DNA of 64,000 bases from JBMOOG01 sp049324535 (GCA_049324535.1 JBMOOG010000015.1:1-64000); one strand, 5' to 3'. Shown: positions 1-8,528, numbered from the stretch's first letter. The notes: generated by a model not told the origin, from the letters alone. A program made the numbers and translations.

Positions 1-123
1 GCAGGCTCAAGGACTGGCGCCGCATCGCCACCCGCTACGACAGGTGCCCCAGGGTTTTCCTCTCTGCCGTCACCCTCGCCGCTACCGTCCTGTTCTGGCT
101 TTGACAATCAATGAGTCTGGAGC
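1..123 (+). mobile_element. 3' end of an IS5-family insertion sequence (partial)
   Basis: The first about 120 bases hold the tail of a transposase gene followed by a short IS-like end, with GAGTCTGG at 114-121. The encoded C-terminus (DWRRIATRYDR, then FLSAVTLAATVLFWL and stop) is the typical ending of IS5-family, IS427-group transposases. The right boundary is uncertain because neither the other inverted repeat nor a target duplication is in view. The window probably starts here because the element is repeated in the genome. It lies about 100 bases upstream of the Hint gene and may have displaced that gene's promoter. Confidence 0.7.
3..104 (+). CDS. IS5-family transposase, C-terminal 33 residues only
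   Basis: The open frame enters from outside the window and stops with TGA at 102-104. It encodes 33 residues whose order (LKDWRRIATRYDR, a Cys, then a hydrophobic tail ending in FWL) matches the C-terminus of IS5/IS427 DDE transposases. The DDE catalytic residues lie outside the window, so activity cannot be judged. It may be the end of an intact gene. Confidence 0.7.
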   Translation, partial: RLKDWRRIATRYDRCPRVFLSAVTLAATVLFWL

Positions 124-219
124 CTAATTTCGCCTTAGTCTTTGGCCATTATGATCGGTCAGGATTTCGGATCTTCGCGGAGTGGCTGCCGCGTGCATCG
201 GACGAGTGAGTTTGGTATC

Positions 220-1341
220 ATGGCATCGCGGACCTACGAGACGATCTACCTGGGCACGTTCGCCTCGCTCGACCCCACCGAGGGGGCGGGCAACACGGTG
301 TCGGAAAACGCCAGCGCCCTGGTCGGCCTGACCTTCGGGGGCGTCGGCAAACCCAACCAGCTCTGGAACGATCTGGTCAACGTCACCATCAACGACACCA
401 ACAACAACGGCACCGTGACCGAGGATCCGCCGGCCTCGGCCGAGACGATCACCTACAACATCGGCGGCGGCGTCCAAACGGTCAAGCTCGACTCGACCCA
501 AGCCTATCTGGTGACCATCACCTACGGGCCGAACACCGGCCTGCCTCCGGCGACCAAAATCAACGTGGTGATCGCCCAGGATGACCTGGGGCGGCTCTTC
601 CTGATGCCGCCGACCACGACCGGAGCCACCGCCACCGCGCTCGGCGCCGGCCCGATCCAGAGCATCGCGATCACGTCGCTGGTCACGGCGACCTCGTCGG
701 GCCTGGCCTACAACCGGGCCGCGGTCGATCTTCTCTGCTTTGCCGCCGGCACCCACATCATCACCCGCCGCGGCGAGATTCCGGTCGAGCGGCTGGAGAT
801 CGGCGACAGGGTGCTTACCCGCGACAGCGGTTTCCAGACGCTGCGCCTGATCGCCATGCGCCGGGTCGAGGCGACCGAGGATTTCGCCCCGGTGGTCTTC
901 GCGCCCGGTGCGATCGGCAACGGGCGGGAGCTGGTCCTGTCGCCGCAGCACCGGGTGCTGGTCGTCGGCGCCGAGGCCGAGATGCTCTTCGGCGAACCCG
1001 AGGTTCTGGTGCCGGCCGTTGCACTGGTGGACGGGGTGCGGGTCACCCGCCGGCCGGGGGGCATGATCGCCTACTTCCACCTGGTCTTCGACCGGCACGA
1101 GATCGTGTTCGCCGAGGGCGCCTCGGCCGAAAGCCTGCTCGTCAGCCGCGCGAGTCTGACCCGGATGGAGCCGTCGCTGCGCCGCGAGATCGAGACCCTG
1201 TTCCCTGACTCCGCCGACTGGTCGGTGGAGGATGCGCTGATCGCGCGCCCTTGCCTCACGGTGCGCGAGGGCCGGGTGCTGAGCCTCGCCCCGCCACGGG
1301 CGGAACCGGCCGCACCGTCGCTTGCACGCGCCGCGCATTAG
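220..1341 (+). CDS. Hint-domain protein (Hedgehog/intein type)
   Basis: This 373-residue protein has a Hint_2 (PF13403-type) domain at about residues 168-330. The domain starts with CFAAGTHIITRRGEIPVERLEIGDRVLTRD and contains LSPQHRVLV, the usual Hint His motif. The N-terminal 165 residues are acidic and rich in Thr, Asn and Gly without a recognised fold; they resemble the variable N-terminal regions of rhodobacterial Hint proteins, which are often exported or surface proteins. I chose ATG 220 (MASRTYETIYLG) because a TTG at 142 would add 26 residues of unrelated composition overlapping the IS-proximal DNA. Hint domains can self-process, but whether this one splices, cleaves or is inactive cannot be read from sequence. 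A second, shorter Hint protein lies at 57159-57683. Confidence 0.8.
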   Translation: MASRTYETIYLGTFASLDPTEGAGNTVSENASALVGLTFGGVGKPNQLWNDLVNVTINDTNNNGTVTEDPPASAETITYNIGGGVQTVKLDSTQAYLVTITYGPNTGLPPATKINVVIAQDDLGRLFLMPPTTTGATATALGAGPIQSIAITSLVTATSSGLAYNRAAVDLLCFAAGTHIITRRGEIPVERLEIGDRVLTRDSGFQTLRLIAMRRVEATEDFAPVVFAPGAIGNGRELVLSPQHRVLVVGAEAEMLFGEPEVLVPAVALVDGVRVTRRPGGMIAYFHLVFDRHEIVFAEGASAESLLVSRASLTRMEPSLRREIETLFPDSADWSVEDALIARPCLTVREGRVLSLAPPRAEPAAPSLARAAH

Positions 1342-1374
1342 GCGCCGCCCTCGGGGCCTCCGGCGCCCGGCACC

Positions 1375-1797
1375 TCAGGCAAGGCGCGACAGCAGATCCA
1401 TGAACTGCCGACGCTCGGCCGTGCTCAGGGGCGCGAGCGTCGCCCGGCTGACCTCGAGCGCGGCGTCGCGCGTCCGCTCGAAGAGCCGGCGGCCCTCGGC
1501 CGTCAGCGCGACGGTCAGCCGGCGCCGGTCGCCCGTGTCCGGCTCGGTCACGACCAGACCCTGCCGGGCCAGCCGTCCGACCACGCCCTTGATCGTGGCC
1601 GCGTCCATCGCGGTGCTGCGCCCGAGGTGGTTTTGCGACATCGGACCCCGCTCGGCCAGCCGGGCCAGTACCGCGAACTGCGTCGTCGTCACCTCCGCGA
1701 TCGCGGCGGCAAAGATCGCCAGATGCCGTTGCGTCGCCCGCCGCAGCACATAGCCCACCTGGTCGTCCAGGACATACTCGCCGTCGCGCCCGTTCAT
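1375..1797 (-). CDS. MarR-family transcriptional regulator
   Basis: This 140-residue protein has the MarR winged-helix layout: dimerisation helices, a recognition region (LAERGPMSQNHLGRSTAMDAATIKGVVGRLARQGLV), then the wing with the conserved DxRR-type motif (DTGDRRRLTVALTAEG). It is divergent from the molybdenum hydroxylase operon starting at 1908, with 110 bp between the two starts. That layout fits a repressor of the neighbouring catabolic genes relieved by a small aromatic ligand. NicR, the regulator of nicotinate degradation in Pseudomonas, is a MarR protein, which fits the 6-hydroxynicotinate reductase homologue downstream, but the ligand is inferred. No strong ribosome-binding site precedes the ATG. 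Confidence 0.88.
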   Translation of the reverse strand: MNGRDGEYVLDDQVGYVLRRATQRHLAIFAAAIAEVTTTQFAVLARLAERGPMSQNHLGRSTAMDAATIKGVVGRLARQGLVVTEPDTGDRRRLTVALTAEGRRLFERTRDAALEVSRATLAPLSTAERRQFMDLLSRLA

Positions 1798-1907
1798 GGC
1801 CCGACTGTAGCGCAGCGCTTCGGCCCCGCAACAGCGTTGACAGCCGGGGCGGGCAGGGCCAGTCTGTTTGCACGCATACGATTTGCCATCAGCCGCCGGG
1901 GAGAGCG
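1798..1907. promoter_or_regulatory. Divergent promoter region, marR / hydroxylase operon
   Basis: The 110 bp separate two divergent starts and must hold both promoters. A perfect TTGACA -35 hexamer lies at 1837-1842 on the plus strand; only a weak -10 candidate (CAGTCT or AGTCTG near 1860) follows at normal spacing, as expected for a regulated promoter. GGGGAGAG just before ATG 1908 is a good ribosome-binding site. No perfect MarR palindrome is evident by eye. Confidence 0.45.
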
Positions 1908-2783
1908 ATGGCCGACCAGGGTCTTGCGCCGCACGACCGCGCCCATGATGCCTACGAACGGCCGCCGACGCTTGCCGGGGCGCTCGCGCTGCTCGGCCGG
2001 GGCGGGTGGCGCCCGCTCGGCGGCGGCACCGACCTCTATCCCGCGAACGGGGCGGGCGGGTTGCGCGGGGCGATCCTCGACCTGACCGCGATCCCCGACC
2101 TGCGCGGGATCACGGCCACGCCCGAGGGTCTGCGCATCGGCGCCGCCACCTCCTGGGCCGCGCTCGCCCGCGCCGACCTGCCCGAGGGCTGCGCCGCGTT
2201 GCAGGCGGCCGCGCGGCAGGTGGGCGGCCGGCAGGTGCAGGAGGCGGGGACCGTCGGGGGCAACCTCTGCAACGCCTCGCCCGCCGCCGACGGGGTGCCG
2301 CCGCTTCTGGTGCTCGACGCCGCGGTCGAGCTCGCCTCGCAGCGGGGGACACGGCGCCTCGCCCTGGCTGACTTCATCCTCGGCCCGCGTCGCACCGCCC
2401 GCGCCCCGGACGAACTGGTGACGGCGATCCTGATCCCCGCGGCCGCCCTTTCCGGCCGGTCGGTGTTTCTCAAGCTGGGCGCGCGGGCGCATCTCGTCAT
2501 CTCGATCGCCATGGTCGCCGCGCGGGTGGTCCTCGACCATCAGGGCCGCATCCGGGCCGCGGCGCTTGCCGTGGGCGCCTGCGGACCGGTCGCCTGTCGC
2601 CTGCCGGCGGCCGAGGCGGCGGCCCTCGGCCGCACGCCGTCCGACGCCGCCCGGGCGCTCGGTCCCGAGCATCTGGCGGGCCTTGCGCCCATCGACGACA
2701 TCCGCGCCACCGCCGACTACCGCCGCAGGGCCGCGCTGGACCTCGTGCGCCGGGCCCTGGCCGTTCCCCCGGAGGCACCATGA
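1908..2783 (+). CDS. FAD-binding subunit of a molybdenum hydroxylase
   Basis: This 291-residue protein is the medium, FAD-binding subunit of the xanthine oxidase family (CoxM/CutM type). It shows the two FAD-contacting motifs of the family, PLGGGTDLYP near residue 37 and AGTVGGNLCNASPAADG near residue 112, followed by the CO dehydrogenase flavoprotein C-terminal domain. It passes electrons from the 2Fe-2S centres to FAD and on to an acceptor. It overlaps the next gene by 4 bp (ATGA), so the two are translationally coupled. Length is normal for the family. Alternatives within the family include xanthine, isoquinoline or nicotinate dehydrogenase; the downstream reductase favours an N-heterocycle. 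Confidence 0.9.
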   Translation: MADQGLAPHDRAHDAYERPPTLAGALALLGRGGWRPLGGGTDLYPANGAGGLRGAILDLTAIPDLRGITATPEGLRIGAATSWAALARADLPEGCAALQAAARQVGGRQVQEAGTVGGNLCNASPAADGVPPLLVLDAAVELASQRGTRRLALADFILGPRRTARAPDELVTAILIPAAALSGRSVFLKLGARAHLVISIAMVAARVVLDHQGRIRAAALAVGACGPVACRLPAAEAAALGRTPSDAARALGPEHLAGLAPIDDIRATADYRRRAALDLVRRALAVPPEAP

Positions 2784-5488
2784 GCGCCATCGGCTTTCGG
2801 CTGAACGGACGGCCCGCCACGGTCGACACCGCGCCCGGCCGCCGGCTCTCGGACGTGCTGCGCGAGGACCTCGGCCTGACCGGGACCAAGGTCGGCTGCG
2901 ATGCGGGCGATTGCGGCGCCTGCACCGTCCACCTCGACGGCCGGCCGGTCTGCGCCTGCCTGACCCCGGTCGCGCAGGTCGAGGGGCGGGCCGTCACCAC
3001 GGTCGAGGGGCTGGCCGCGTCCCACGCCCGCCTGCAGGCCGCCTTCCTGCGCCACAACGCGGCGCAATGCGGGATCTGCACGCCCGGCATGCTGATGGCG
3101 GCCGCGGCGCTTCTGGCGGAGACCCCGCGCCCGACCGAGGCCGAGGTCCGCGAGGCGCTGGGCGGCGTCCTCTGCCGTTGCACCGGCTACGGACGGATCA
3201 TCGCCGCCGTCTGCGACGCCTGGCGGGACGCGCCGCCCGAAGCGCCCGGCACGGTCGGCGACCGCGGCGCCCGCCTCGATGGGGCGCCCAAGGTGGACGG
3301 CACCGACCGGTTCGGCGCCGATCTCTGGCCGGAGGGCGCGCTGGTCTTGCGGGCGGTGCGATCGCCTCATGACCACGCGCGCTTCGCCTTCGGCGACCTC
3401 GCGGGGTTTGCCGCCCGCCCGGGCGTCGCCCGGGTCTGGACCGCCGCCGACATCCCGGGCGTCAACCGCTACGGCGTCATCCCGGCCTTCGCGGATCAGC
3501 CGGCGCTGGCCCTGTCCGAGACCCGCCATCGCGGCGAGGCCGTGGCGCTCGTGGCCTTCGAGCCCTGGGCCGATCCGGACCTCTCCGCCTTTCCCGTGAC
3601 CTGGGAGGCGCTGCCGGCGCTGACCGCGACCGCCGCGGCCGAGGCCGAGGGCGCGCCGCTGGTGCATGCCGGCCGGCCGGCCAACCGCCTGATCGAAGGG
3701 GTCGTGCGGCGGGGCGACGCGCGCGCGGCGCTGGTCGCGAGCCGCCATGTCGTCGAGGCCGGCATCGCCACCGGCTTCGTCGAACACGCCCCGATCGAGC
3801 CCGAGGCCGGCGCCGCCTGGATGGAGGGCGACACGCTCGTCATCCGGGCCTGCACCCAGGCGCCGGGCATGGACCGCGAGGACACCGCGAAGGTGCTGGG
3901 CCTGCCGCCCGACCGGGTGCGGATCATCCCCTCGGCGGTCGGCGGAGGCTTCGGCACGAAGCTCGATTTGAGCCTGCAGCCGCTCCTCGGTCTGGCTGCG
4001 CTGACGACCGGGCGGCCGGTGCGCATGACCTTCACGCGATGGGAATCGATGGTGGCGACCACCAAGCGCCACCCCTCGGAACTGGCGCTGTCGATCGGCT
4101 GCGACGCGACCGGGCGGCTCACCGCGCTCGAATTCGAGGGCCGCTTCGACACCGGGGCCTACGCGAGCTGGGGGCCGACGGTCGCGAACCGCGTGCCGGT
4201 CCACGCCACCGGCCCCTATCGCATCCCCGCCGTTGCCGCCCGCGCCCGCGCCATCCACACCCACAATCCCGTCTCCGGGGCCTTCCGGGGCTTCGGGGTG
4301 CCGCAGGCGGCACTCGCGCTCGAGACGGCGCTCGACCGCCTCGCGGATGCGGCGGGGCTCGACCGTCTCGAGTTCCGGCGCCGCAACGCGCTTCGCGACG
4401 GGGATGCGACGGCGACGGGCCAGGTGCTGCGCACCGCCGGCATCAGCGCCTGCCTCGATGCGCTCGTTCCGCACTGGCGGCGCGCGCGTGACGCGGCGGC
4501 GGCCGCAAACGCACACGCGACGGACACGCCCCTCCGCCGCGGGGTGGGGGTCGCCTCCTGCTGGTATGGCTGCGGCAACACCGGCCTGCCCAACCCCTCG
4601 ACCATCCGCGCGGGCGTCACCCGGGAGGGTCGGATCGTCCTGCACCAGGGCGCGACCGACATCGGCCAGGGCTCGAGCACGGTGATTGCCCAGATCTTTG
4701 CGGCGGCGCTCGGGGTCAGGGCCTGCGACCTCGTCCTCGTCGGCCCCGACACGGCGCTGACCCCGGATGCGGGCAAGACCTCGGCCTCGCGCCAGACCTA
4801 TGTCACCGGCCGCGCCGCCCAGGCGGCCGGGTCGGCGCTGCGCGCGGCGATCCTGCGGCAGGCGAACGCCGGCGACGGGGCGCAGATCGCGACCGGGTCG
4901 GGCGCGCTGACCGTCACCGACGGCGGCCGGAGCCGGAGCCTCGATCTCGGCGCGCTGCCCGAGGTCGCGCAGGGCTGCGTGCTTCTGGCCGAGGAAAGCT
5001 ACGACCCGCCGACCTCGGCGCTCGATGCCGACGGCCAGGGCACCCCCTACGCGGTCTACGGCTGGGGCGCGCAGATGGTCGAGCTCGCGGTCGACACCGA
5101 TCTCGGCACCGTCCGGCTCCTCCACGTCACCGCCGCTCATGATGTCGGACGCGCCATCAACCCCGCGCTCTGCGAGGGCCAGATCGAGGGCGGGATCGCC
5201 CAGGGGATCGGGCTTGCGCTGATGGAGGAATACGTGCCCCACCGCACCGAGAACCTGCACGACTATCTCATCCCCACCACCGGCGACGTGCCCCCGGTCA
5301 CGCCCATCCTGGTCGAGGTCGCCGATCCCGAGGGCCCGTTCGGCGCCCGGGGGCTGGGCGAGCACGTGCTGATCCCCACCGCCCCGGCGATCCTGAACGC
5401 GATCCGCGACGCGACCGGTGCCGAGCTCGACCGGGTGCCGGCGCTGCCGCACCGGCTTCTCGACGCGCTCGGGCGGGTGCGGCCATGA
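2780..5488 (+). CDS. Fused [2Fe-2S] and molybdopterin subunit of an N-heterocycle hydroxylase
   Basis: This 902-residue protein fuses the small iron-sulfur and large molybdopterin subunits that are usually separate. Residues 1-155 carry both [2Fe-2S] sites: C40, C45, C48, C60 (plant-type) and C97, C100, C132, C134 (CGIC...CRC). From about 165 onward it is an aldehyde oxidase/xanthine dehydrogenase molybdopterin domain, with GGGFGTKLD, GAFRGFGVPQ and the C-terminal GLGE glutamate (E861) at the position of the catalytic base. The expected reaction is hydroxylation of a carbon next to a ring nitrogen with water as oxygen source. In this context nicotinate to 6-hydroxynicotinate is the leading guess, inferred from the next gene only. 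Xanthine or a pyrimidine are alternatives. The FAD subunit overlaps upstream. Confidence 0.88.
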   Translation: MSAIGFRLNGRPATVDTAPGRRLSDVLREDLGLTGTKVGCDAGDCGACTVHLDGRPVCACLTPVAQVEGRAVTTVEGLAASHARLQAAFLRHNAAQCGICTPGMLMAAAALLAETPRPTEAEVREALGGVLCRCTGYGRIIAAVCDAWRDAPPEAPGTVGDRGARLDGAPKVDGTDRFGADLWPEGALVLRAVRSPHDHARFAFGDLAGFAARPGVARVWTAADIPGVNRYGVIPAFADQPALALSETRHRGEAVALVAFEPWADPDLSAFPVTWEALPALTATAAAEAEGAPLVHAGRPANRLIEGVVRRGDARAALVASRHVVEAGIATGFVEHAPIEPEAGAAWMEGDTLVIRACTQAPGMDREDTAKVLGLPPDRVRIIPSAVGGGFGTKLDLSLQPLLGLAALTTGRPVRMTFTRWESMVATTKRHPSELALSIGCDATGRLTALEFEGRFDTGAYASWGPTVANRVPVHATGPYRIPAVAARARAIHTHNPVSGAFRGFGVPQAALALETALDRLADAAGLDRLEFRRRNALRDGDATATGQVLRTAGISACLDALVPHWRRARDAAAAANAHATDTPLRRGVGVASCWYGCGNTGLPNPSTIRAGVTREGRIVLHQGATDIGQGSSTVIAQIFAAALGVRACDLVLVGPDTALTPDAGKTSASRQTYVTGRAAQAAGSALRAAILRQANAGDGAQIATGSGALTVTDGGRSRSLDLGALPEVAQGCVLLAEESYDPPTSALDADGQGTPYAVYGWGAQMVELAVDTDLGTVRLLHVTAAHDVGRAINPALCEGQIEGGIAQGIGLALMEEYVPHRTENLHDYLIPTTGDVPPVTPILVEVADPEGPFGARGLGEHVLIPTAPAILNAIRDATGAELDRVPALPHRLLDALGRVRP

Positions 5489-5498
5489 TCGCGCGCCT

Positions 5499-5645
5499 GG
5501 CTTCTTCTTCGCCCATACACCCCGGGGGGTCCGGGGGGCGGCGCCCCCCGTCCTGCGGGAAACCGGGGGGGCGGCGCCCCCCGTCCTGCGGGAAACCGGG
5601 GGTGCGGCGCCCCCCGGCCTGCGGGAAACCGGGGGGGCGGCGCCA
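5499..5645. repeat. GC-rich palindromic element with 33-bp tandem repeat (copy A)
   Basis: The element opens with CTTCTTCTTCGCCCATACAC at 5501-5520 and continues into a run of palindromes. Three tandem units of exactly 33 bp follow (about 5532-5564, 5565-5597, 5598-5630) plus a partial fourth. Each unit carries a GGGGGGC...GCCCCCC inverted repeat and then CCTGCGGGAAACC, which recurs at 5552, 5585 and 5618. It fills the 184-bp gap between the hydroxylase and the reductase. Related elements lie at 34007, 40268, 53462 and 55720. The unit length equals 11 codons, so the frame entering the reductase gene stays open through it, but nothing suggests translation. Confidence 0.85.
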
Positions 5646-5672
5646 CGCGCCGCGGGCCGGCGGAGACCGGCC

Positions 5673-7118
5673 ATGACCCGCAATCCCGAGAAGATCCGCT
5701 GCGACGCCTGCCCGGTGATGTGCTACATCGCCCCGGGCCAGACCGGGGCCTGCGACCGCTACGCCAACGCGGACGGCCGGATCGTGCGCACCGATCCCGT
5801 CGTCATGCTCAGCCACGCCGTCGAGGCCGGCGGGCGGATCGTGCCCTTCGCGCTGCGCGACTGGGACGGCGATCCGCTTCCGGCCGACACCCGCGTCACC
5901 GGGATCGGCGCCGGCACCACCTATCCCGACTACAAGCCCGCCCCGTTCATCGTCGCAAGCCGGGTCGCGGGCGCTGACATGGTGACGGTGGTGACCGAGG
6001 CGATCTTCTCCTACTGCGGCGTCAAGGTGAAGATCGACACCGACCGCTTCCTCGGCCCCGAAGGCGCGACCGTGCGCGCCGAGGGCGAGCCGGTGGGCCA
6101 TGTGACCACGGCCGAATACGGCTCGCAGATGCTGTCGCTGGGCGGCGTCCACCACCTGACCGGCGGCTCGAAATCCGAGGGCCGCGTGACCTGCGCCACG
6201 CTTCTGGCGCTCTGCGACGGGCAGGCGGTCGAACTCGGCATCGACGGCGGCGCGCGCGTCACCGTGCAGGCGGGCCGGCCGCCCGTCGTGGACGGCATCC
6301 CCGAGCGCCGGATGCGCGTCGGCTGCGGCTCGGCCACCATCGGCATGTTCGCGGCCCAGTGGCGTGGCCTTGTCGACGAGGTCGTGGTGGTGGACGACCA
6401 CATCACCGGCGTGGTGTCGGAACACCAGGCCGGAAAGGTGCTGGGCTGGGAGCCGACCGGCATCCGCATCAAGGGCCACCGCTCGACGCCCGGGCGCTAC
6501 TTCCGCGTCTCGGAGCCGGGGCTTGGCTGGGGCGGAACGAAGCTGACCGATCCGCTCGACATCCTCGGCCCCTGGGACGCCAAGCGCGGCGCGCGGCCGG
6601 GACTGCGGCTCCTGATGGTGTCCACCACCGGCGAGCAGTACGGCTACTACGTCCTTGACGAGGCGCTGGTCCCGGTCGCGCAGCCGCTGCCCGAGGCGCT
6701 CCTGCCCACGGTCGCGCTCATCGACGAGAACTGCGAGCCCTCGCTCTGCACCGTCCTTTTCATGGCCGGCGCCGGCGGATCCCTGCGCGCGGGCGTGACC
6801 CGCAACCCGGTCCGGCTCACGCGGTCGGTGCAGGGCGGGCTCACCCGGCTCACCTCCGGGGGGGCGGAATGCTATGTCTGGCCGGGGGGCGGCATCACCT
6901 TCATGGTCGATGTGACCCGCCTGCCGCCGGGCGCCTTCGGCTACGTGCCGACACCCGCGCTGGTGGCGCCGCTGGAATTCACCCTTTCCCGGGCGGACTA
7001 TCTGGCGATGGGCGGGCACGAGGACGCGATCCGCAGCCTGGCCGACACCGTGGCCGAGGGCGGCGAATACGCGACCGGCGCCCGCGTCGCGAACCCGCCG
7101 GCGGAGGAGCGGCGGTGA
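5673..7118 (+). CDS. 6-hydroxynicotinate reductase-like iron-sulfur enzyme
   Basis: This 481-residue protein resembles 6-hydroxynicotinate reductase, which reduces 6-hydroxynicotinate to 1,4,5,6-tetrahydro-6-oxonicotinate with reduced ferredoxin in Eubacterium barkeri. The N-terminus holds a Cys cluster (C10, C13, C17, C27 in CDACPVMC...GACDRY) suited to an [Fe-S] centre, and the rest is a single conserved domain with GGVHHLTGGSKSEGR and CGSATIGMF. I chose ATG 5673; the longer frame runs back through the tandem repeat into the upstream gene. It overlaps the following UPF0280 gene (GTGA), so the two are coupled. Function by homology is fairly sure at family level; the substrate in this organism is inferred. 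Confidence 0.78.
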   Translation: MTRNPEKIRCDACPVMCYIAPGQTGACDRYANADGRIVRTDPVVMLSHAVEAGGRIVPFALRDWDGDPLPADTRVTGIGAGTTYPDYKPAPFIVASRVAGADMVTVVTEAIFSYCGVKVKIDTDRFLGPEGATVRAEGEPVGHVTTAEYGSQMLSLGGVHHLTGGSKSEGRVTCATLLALCDGQAVELGIDGGARVTVQAGRPPVVDGIPERRMRVGCGSATIGMFAAQWRGLVDEVVVVDDHITGVVSEHQAGKVLGWEPTGIRIKGHRSTPGRYFRVSEPGLGWGGTKLTDPLDILGPWDAKRGARPGLRLLMVSTTGEQYGYYVLDEALVPVAQPLPEALLPTVALIDENCEPSLCTVLFMAGAGGSLRAGVTRNPVRLTRSVQGGLTRLTSGGAECYVWPGGGITFMVDVTRLPPGAFGYVPTPALVAPLEFTLSRADYLAMGGHEDAIRSLADTVAEGGEYATGARVANPPAEERR

Positions 7119-7954
7119 CCGGCCCGCAGGCCGCCTGGCTGCCGGGGGGGCGGCTGCATCTGAACCACGGGCCGATCGACCTGGTGATCGGGGCCGAGGG
7201 GCCGGGGGCCGGGGACGCCCTTGCCCGGGCGCAGGCCCGCTTCGACGGGCTTCTGGCCGAACTCGTGGCGGAACTGCCGGCGCTGCGCGCCTCGGATGGC
7301 CGGGCGGTCTCCGGCCCCGTCGCCCGCGCCATGGCGGCCGCGGTCGCGCCGTTCCGCCCGGCCTTCGTCACGCCGATGGCCGCCGTGGCCGGGGCCGTCG
7401 CGGATGCCGTGCTCGGCGCGATGCGCGGCGCGGGGCTCGACCGGGCCTACGTCAACAACGGCGGCGACATCGCGCTTCACCTTGCGCCGGGGCAGAGCCT
7501 GACCGCAGCGGTCTGCGACCTGCGGGGCCTGCCCGCCCGGGTGCGCGTCGGCGAGGCCGACCCGGTGCGCGGGATCGCCACCTCGGGCTGGCGGGGGCGC
7601 AGCTTCTCCCTCGGGATCGCGGACGCCGTGACTGTGCTGGCCCGGACCGCCGCCGAGGCCGATGCCGCCGCCACCCTGATCGCCAACGCCGTCGATCTGC
7701 CGGGCCATCCGGCGATCGGCCGCCGGCCCGCGGCCGACCTGCAGGCCGATACCGACCTCGGCCGGCGTCCTGTCACCGTCGCGGTGGGGCCCCTCGCCGG
7801 GGCCGACATCGAGGCCGCGCTCGACGCGGGCCTCGCCGTTGCCCGCTCCTTCCGCGCGCGCGGCCTGATCGAGGGCGCGGCACTTTTCCTGCGGGGCCGG
7901 ATGCGGATGACCGCGCCCGGTCTCGTCACCCTGCCGGAGCCCGACCATGCCTGA
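7115..7954 (+). CDS. UPF0280 family protein (ApbE-like fold)
   Basis: This 279-residue protein belongs to UPF0280, a family related to the flavin transferase ApbE. Visible motifs are AYVNNGGDIALHL and GIATSGWRGRSFSLGIADAVTVLA, the latter resembling the ApbE region that handles FMN. It starts with GTG 7115 in a 4-bp overlap with the reductase stop. Canonical ApbE attaches FMN to proteins. Covalent flavinylation or an assembly role for the neighbouring reductase is a reasonable inference but not shown. No signal peptide is present, so unlike ApbE it is probably cytoplasmic. Confidence 0.75.
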   Translation: MTGPQAAWLPGGRLHLNHGPIDLVIGAEGPGAGDALARAQARFDGLLAELVAELPALRASDGRAVSGPVARAMAAAVAPFRPAFVTPMAAVAGAVADAVLGAMRGAGLDRAYVNNGGDIALHLAPGQSLTAAVCDLRGLPARVRVGEADPVRGIATSGWRGRSFSLGIADAVTVLARTAAEADAAATLIANAVDLPGHPAIGRRPAADLQADTDLGRRPVTVAVGPLAGADIEAALDAGLAVARSFRARGLIEGAALFLRGRMRMTAPGLVTLPEPDHA

Positions 7955-8528
7955 CTTCGCCATCCGCAAGATCGTCACCCAGATCGAGGAGATCCACCAC
8001 GAGGGCGGCCCGCCGGTCACCCCGCCGCCCGTCCGGGGCGCGATCTGTGCGCTCTGCGCCAACCCCTTCGCCGGCCGGTTCGAGCCGGACCTGCAACCGG
8101 CCATGGAAACGCTGAAGCCGCTCGCGCTCATGCTCACCGACCGGCTGGTCGCGGCGCTGGGCGGGCGCGAGGGGATCGACGCCTACGGCAAGGGTGCGAT
8201 CGTCGGCGAGGCGGGGGAAAGCGAACACGGGGCGATCTGGCATGTCGCGGGCGGCTACGGGATGCGCGAGCGGCTCGGCGACTGCCGGGCGATCGTGCCC
8301 TCGGCGATGAAGGTGGGCGGGATGGGGGCGACACTCGACGTGCCGCTCGGACATCTCAACGCGGCCTATGTCCGGTCGCGGTTCGACGTCATCACCATCG
8401 CCTGCGCCGACGGGCCGCGCGCGGGCGAGGTGCTCTTCGCGCTGGCGATGGCGCGGGGCGGGCGGGTGCACAGCCGGATGGGCGGGCTTGAGGTGTGGCA
8501 GGTCAAGGGCGAGGACGGGCTGCGGTGA
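7947..8528 (+). CDS. 'Amino acid synthesis' (DUF1185) family protein
   Basis: This 193-residue protein matches the AA_synth/DUF1185 family (PF06684), whose biochemical role is not established despite the name. Visible features are an N-terminal IRKIVTQIEEIHHEGG, a conserved GKGAIVGEAGESEHGAIWH stretch and MKVGGMGATLDVPLGH. It overlaps the UPF0280 gene by 8 bp and the next membrane protein gene by 4 bp, so it belongs to the same operon. In this context it could be a hydrolase or isomerase acting on the reduced ring product; that is a guess from position alone. Confidence 0.72.
   Translation: MPDFAIRKIVTQIEEIHHEGGPPVTPPPVRGAICALCANPFAGRFEPDLQPAMETLKPLALMLTDRLVAALGGREGIDAYGKGAIVGEAGESEHGAIWHVAGGYGMRERLGDCRAIVPSAMKVGGMGATLDVPLGHLNAAYVRSRFDVITIACADGPRAGEVLFALAMARGGRVHSRMGGLEVWQVKGEDGLR

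Noticed and set aside
142..219. Upstream TTG start for the Hint protein
   Set aside because: The extra 26 residues are unlike the rest and overlap DNA next to the IS end; ATG 220 starts a coherent N-terminus.
5532..5645. CRISPR-like array of 33-bp units
   Set aside because: The units are contiguous with no spacers, there are only about three, and the same motif occurs singly elsewhere.
5418..5672. N-terminal extension of the reductase through the tandem repeat
   Set aside because: The frame is open only because the repeat length is a multiple of three; the Fe-S Cys motif of the family starts right after ATG 5673.
2717..5683. Long open frame on the minus strand opposite the Mo-hydroxylase (988 codons)
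   Set aside because: It mirrors a well-supported gene, is rich in Arg, Gly and Ala, and has no family pattern. It is a GC-driven shadow, as are the long frames opposite secDF, acnA and hyuB.
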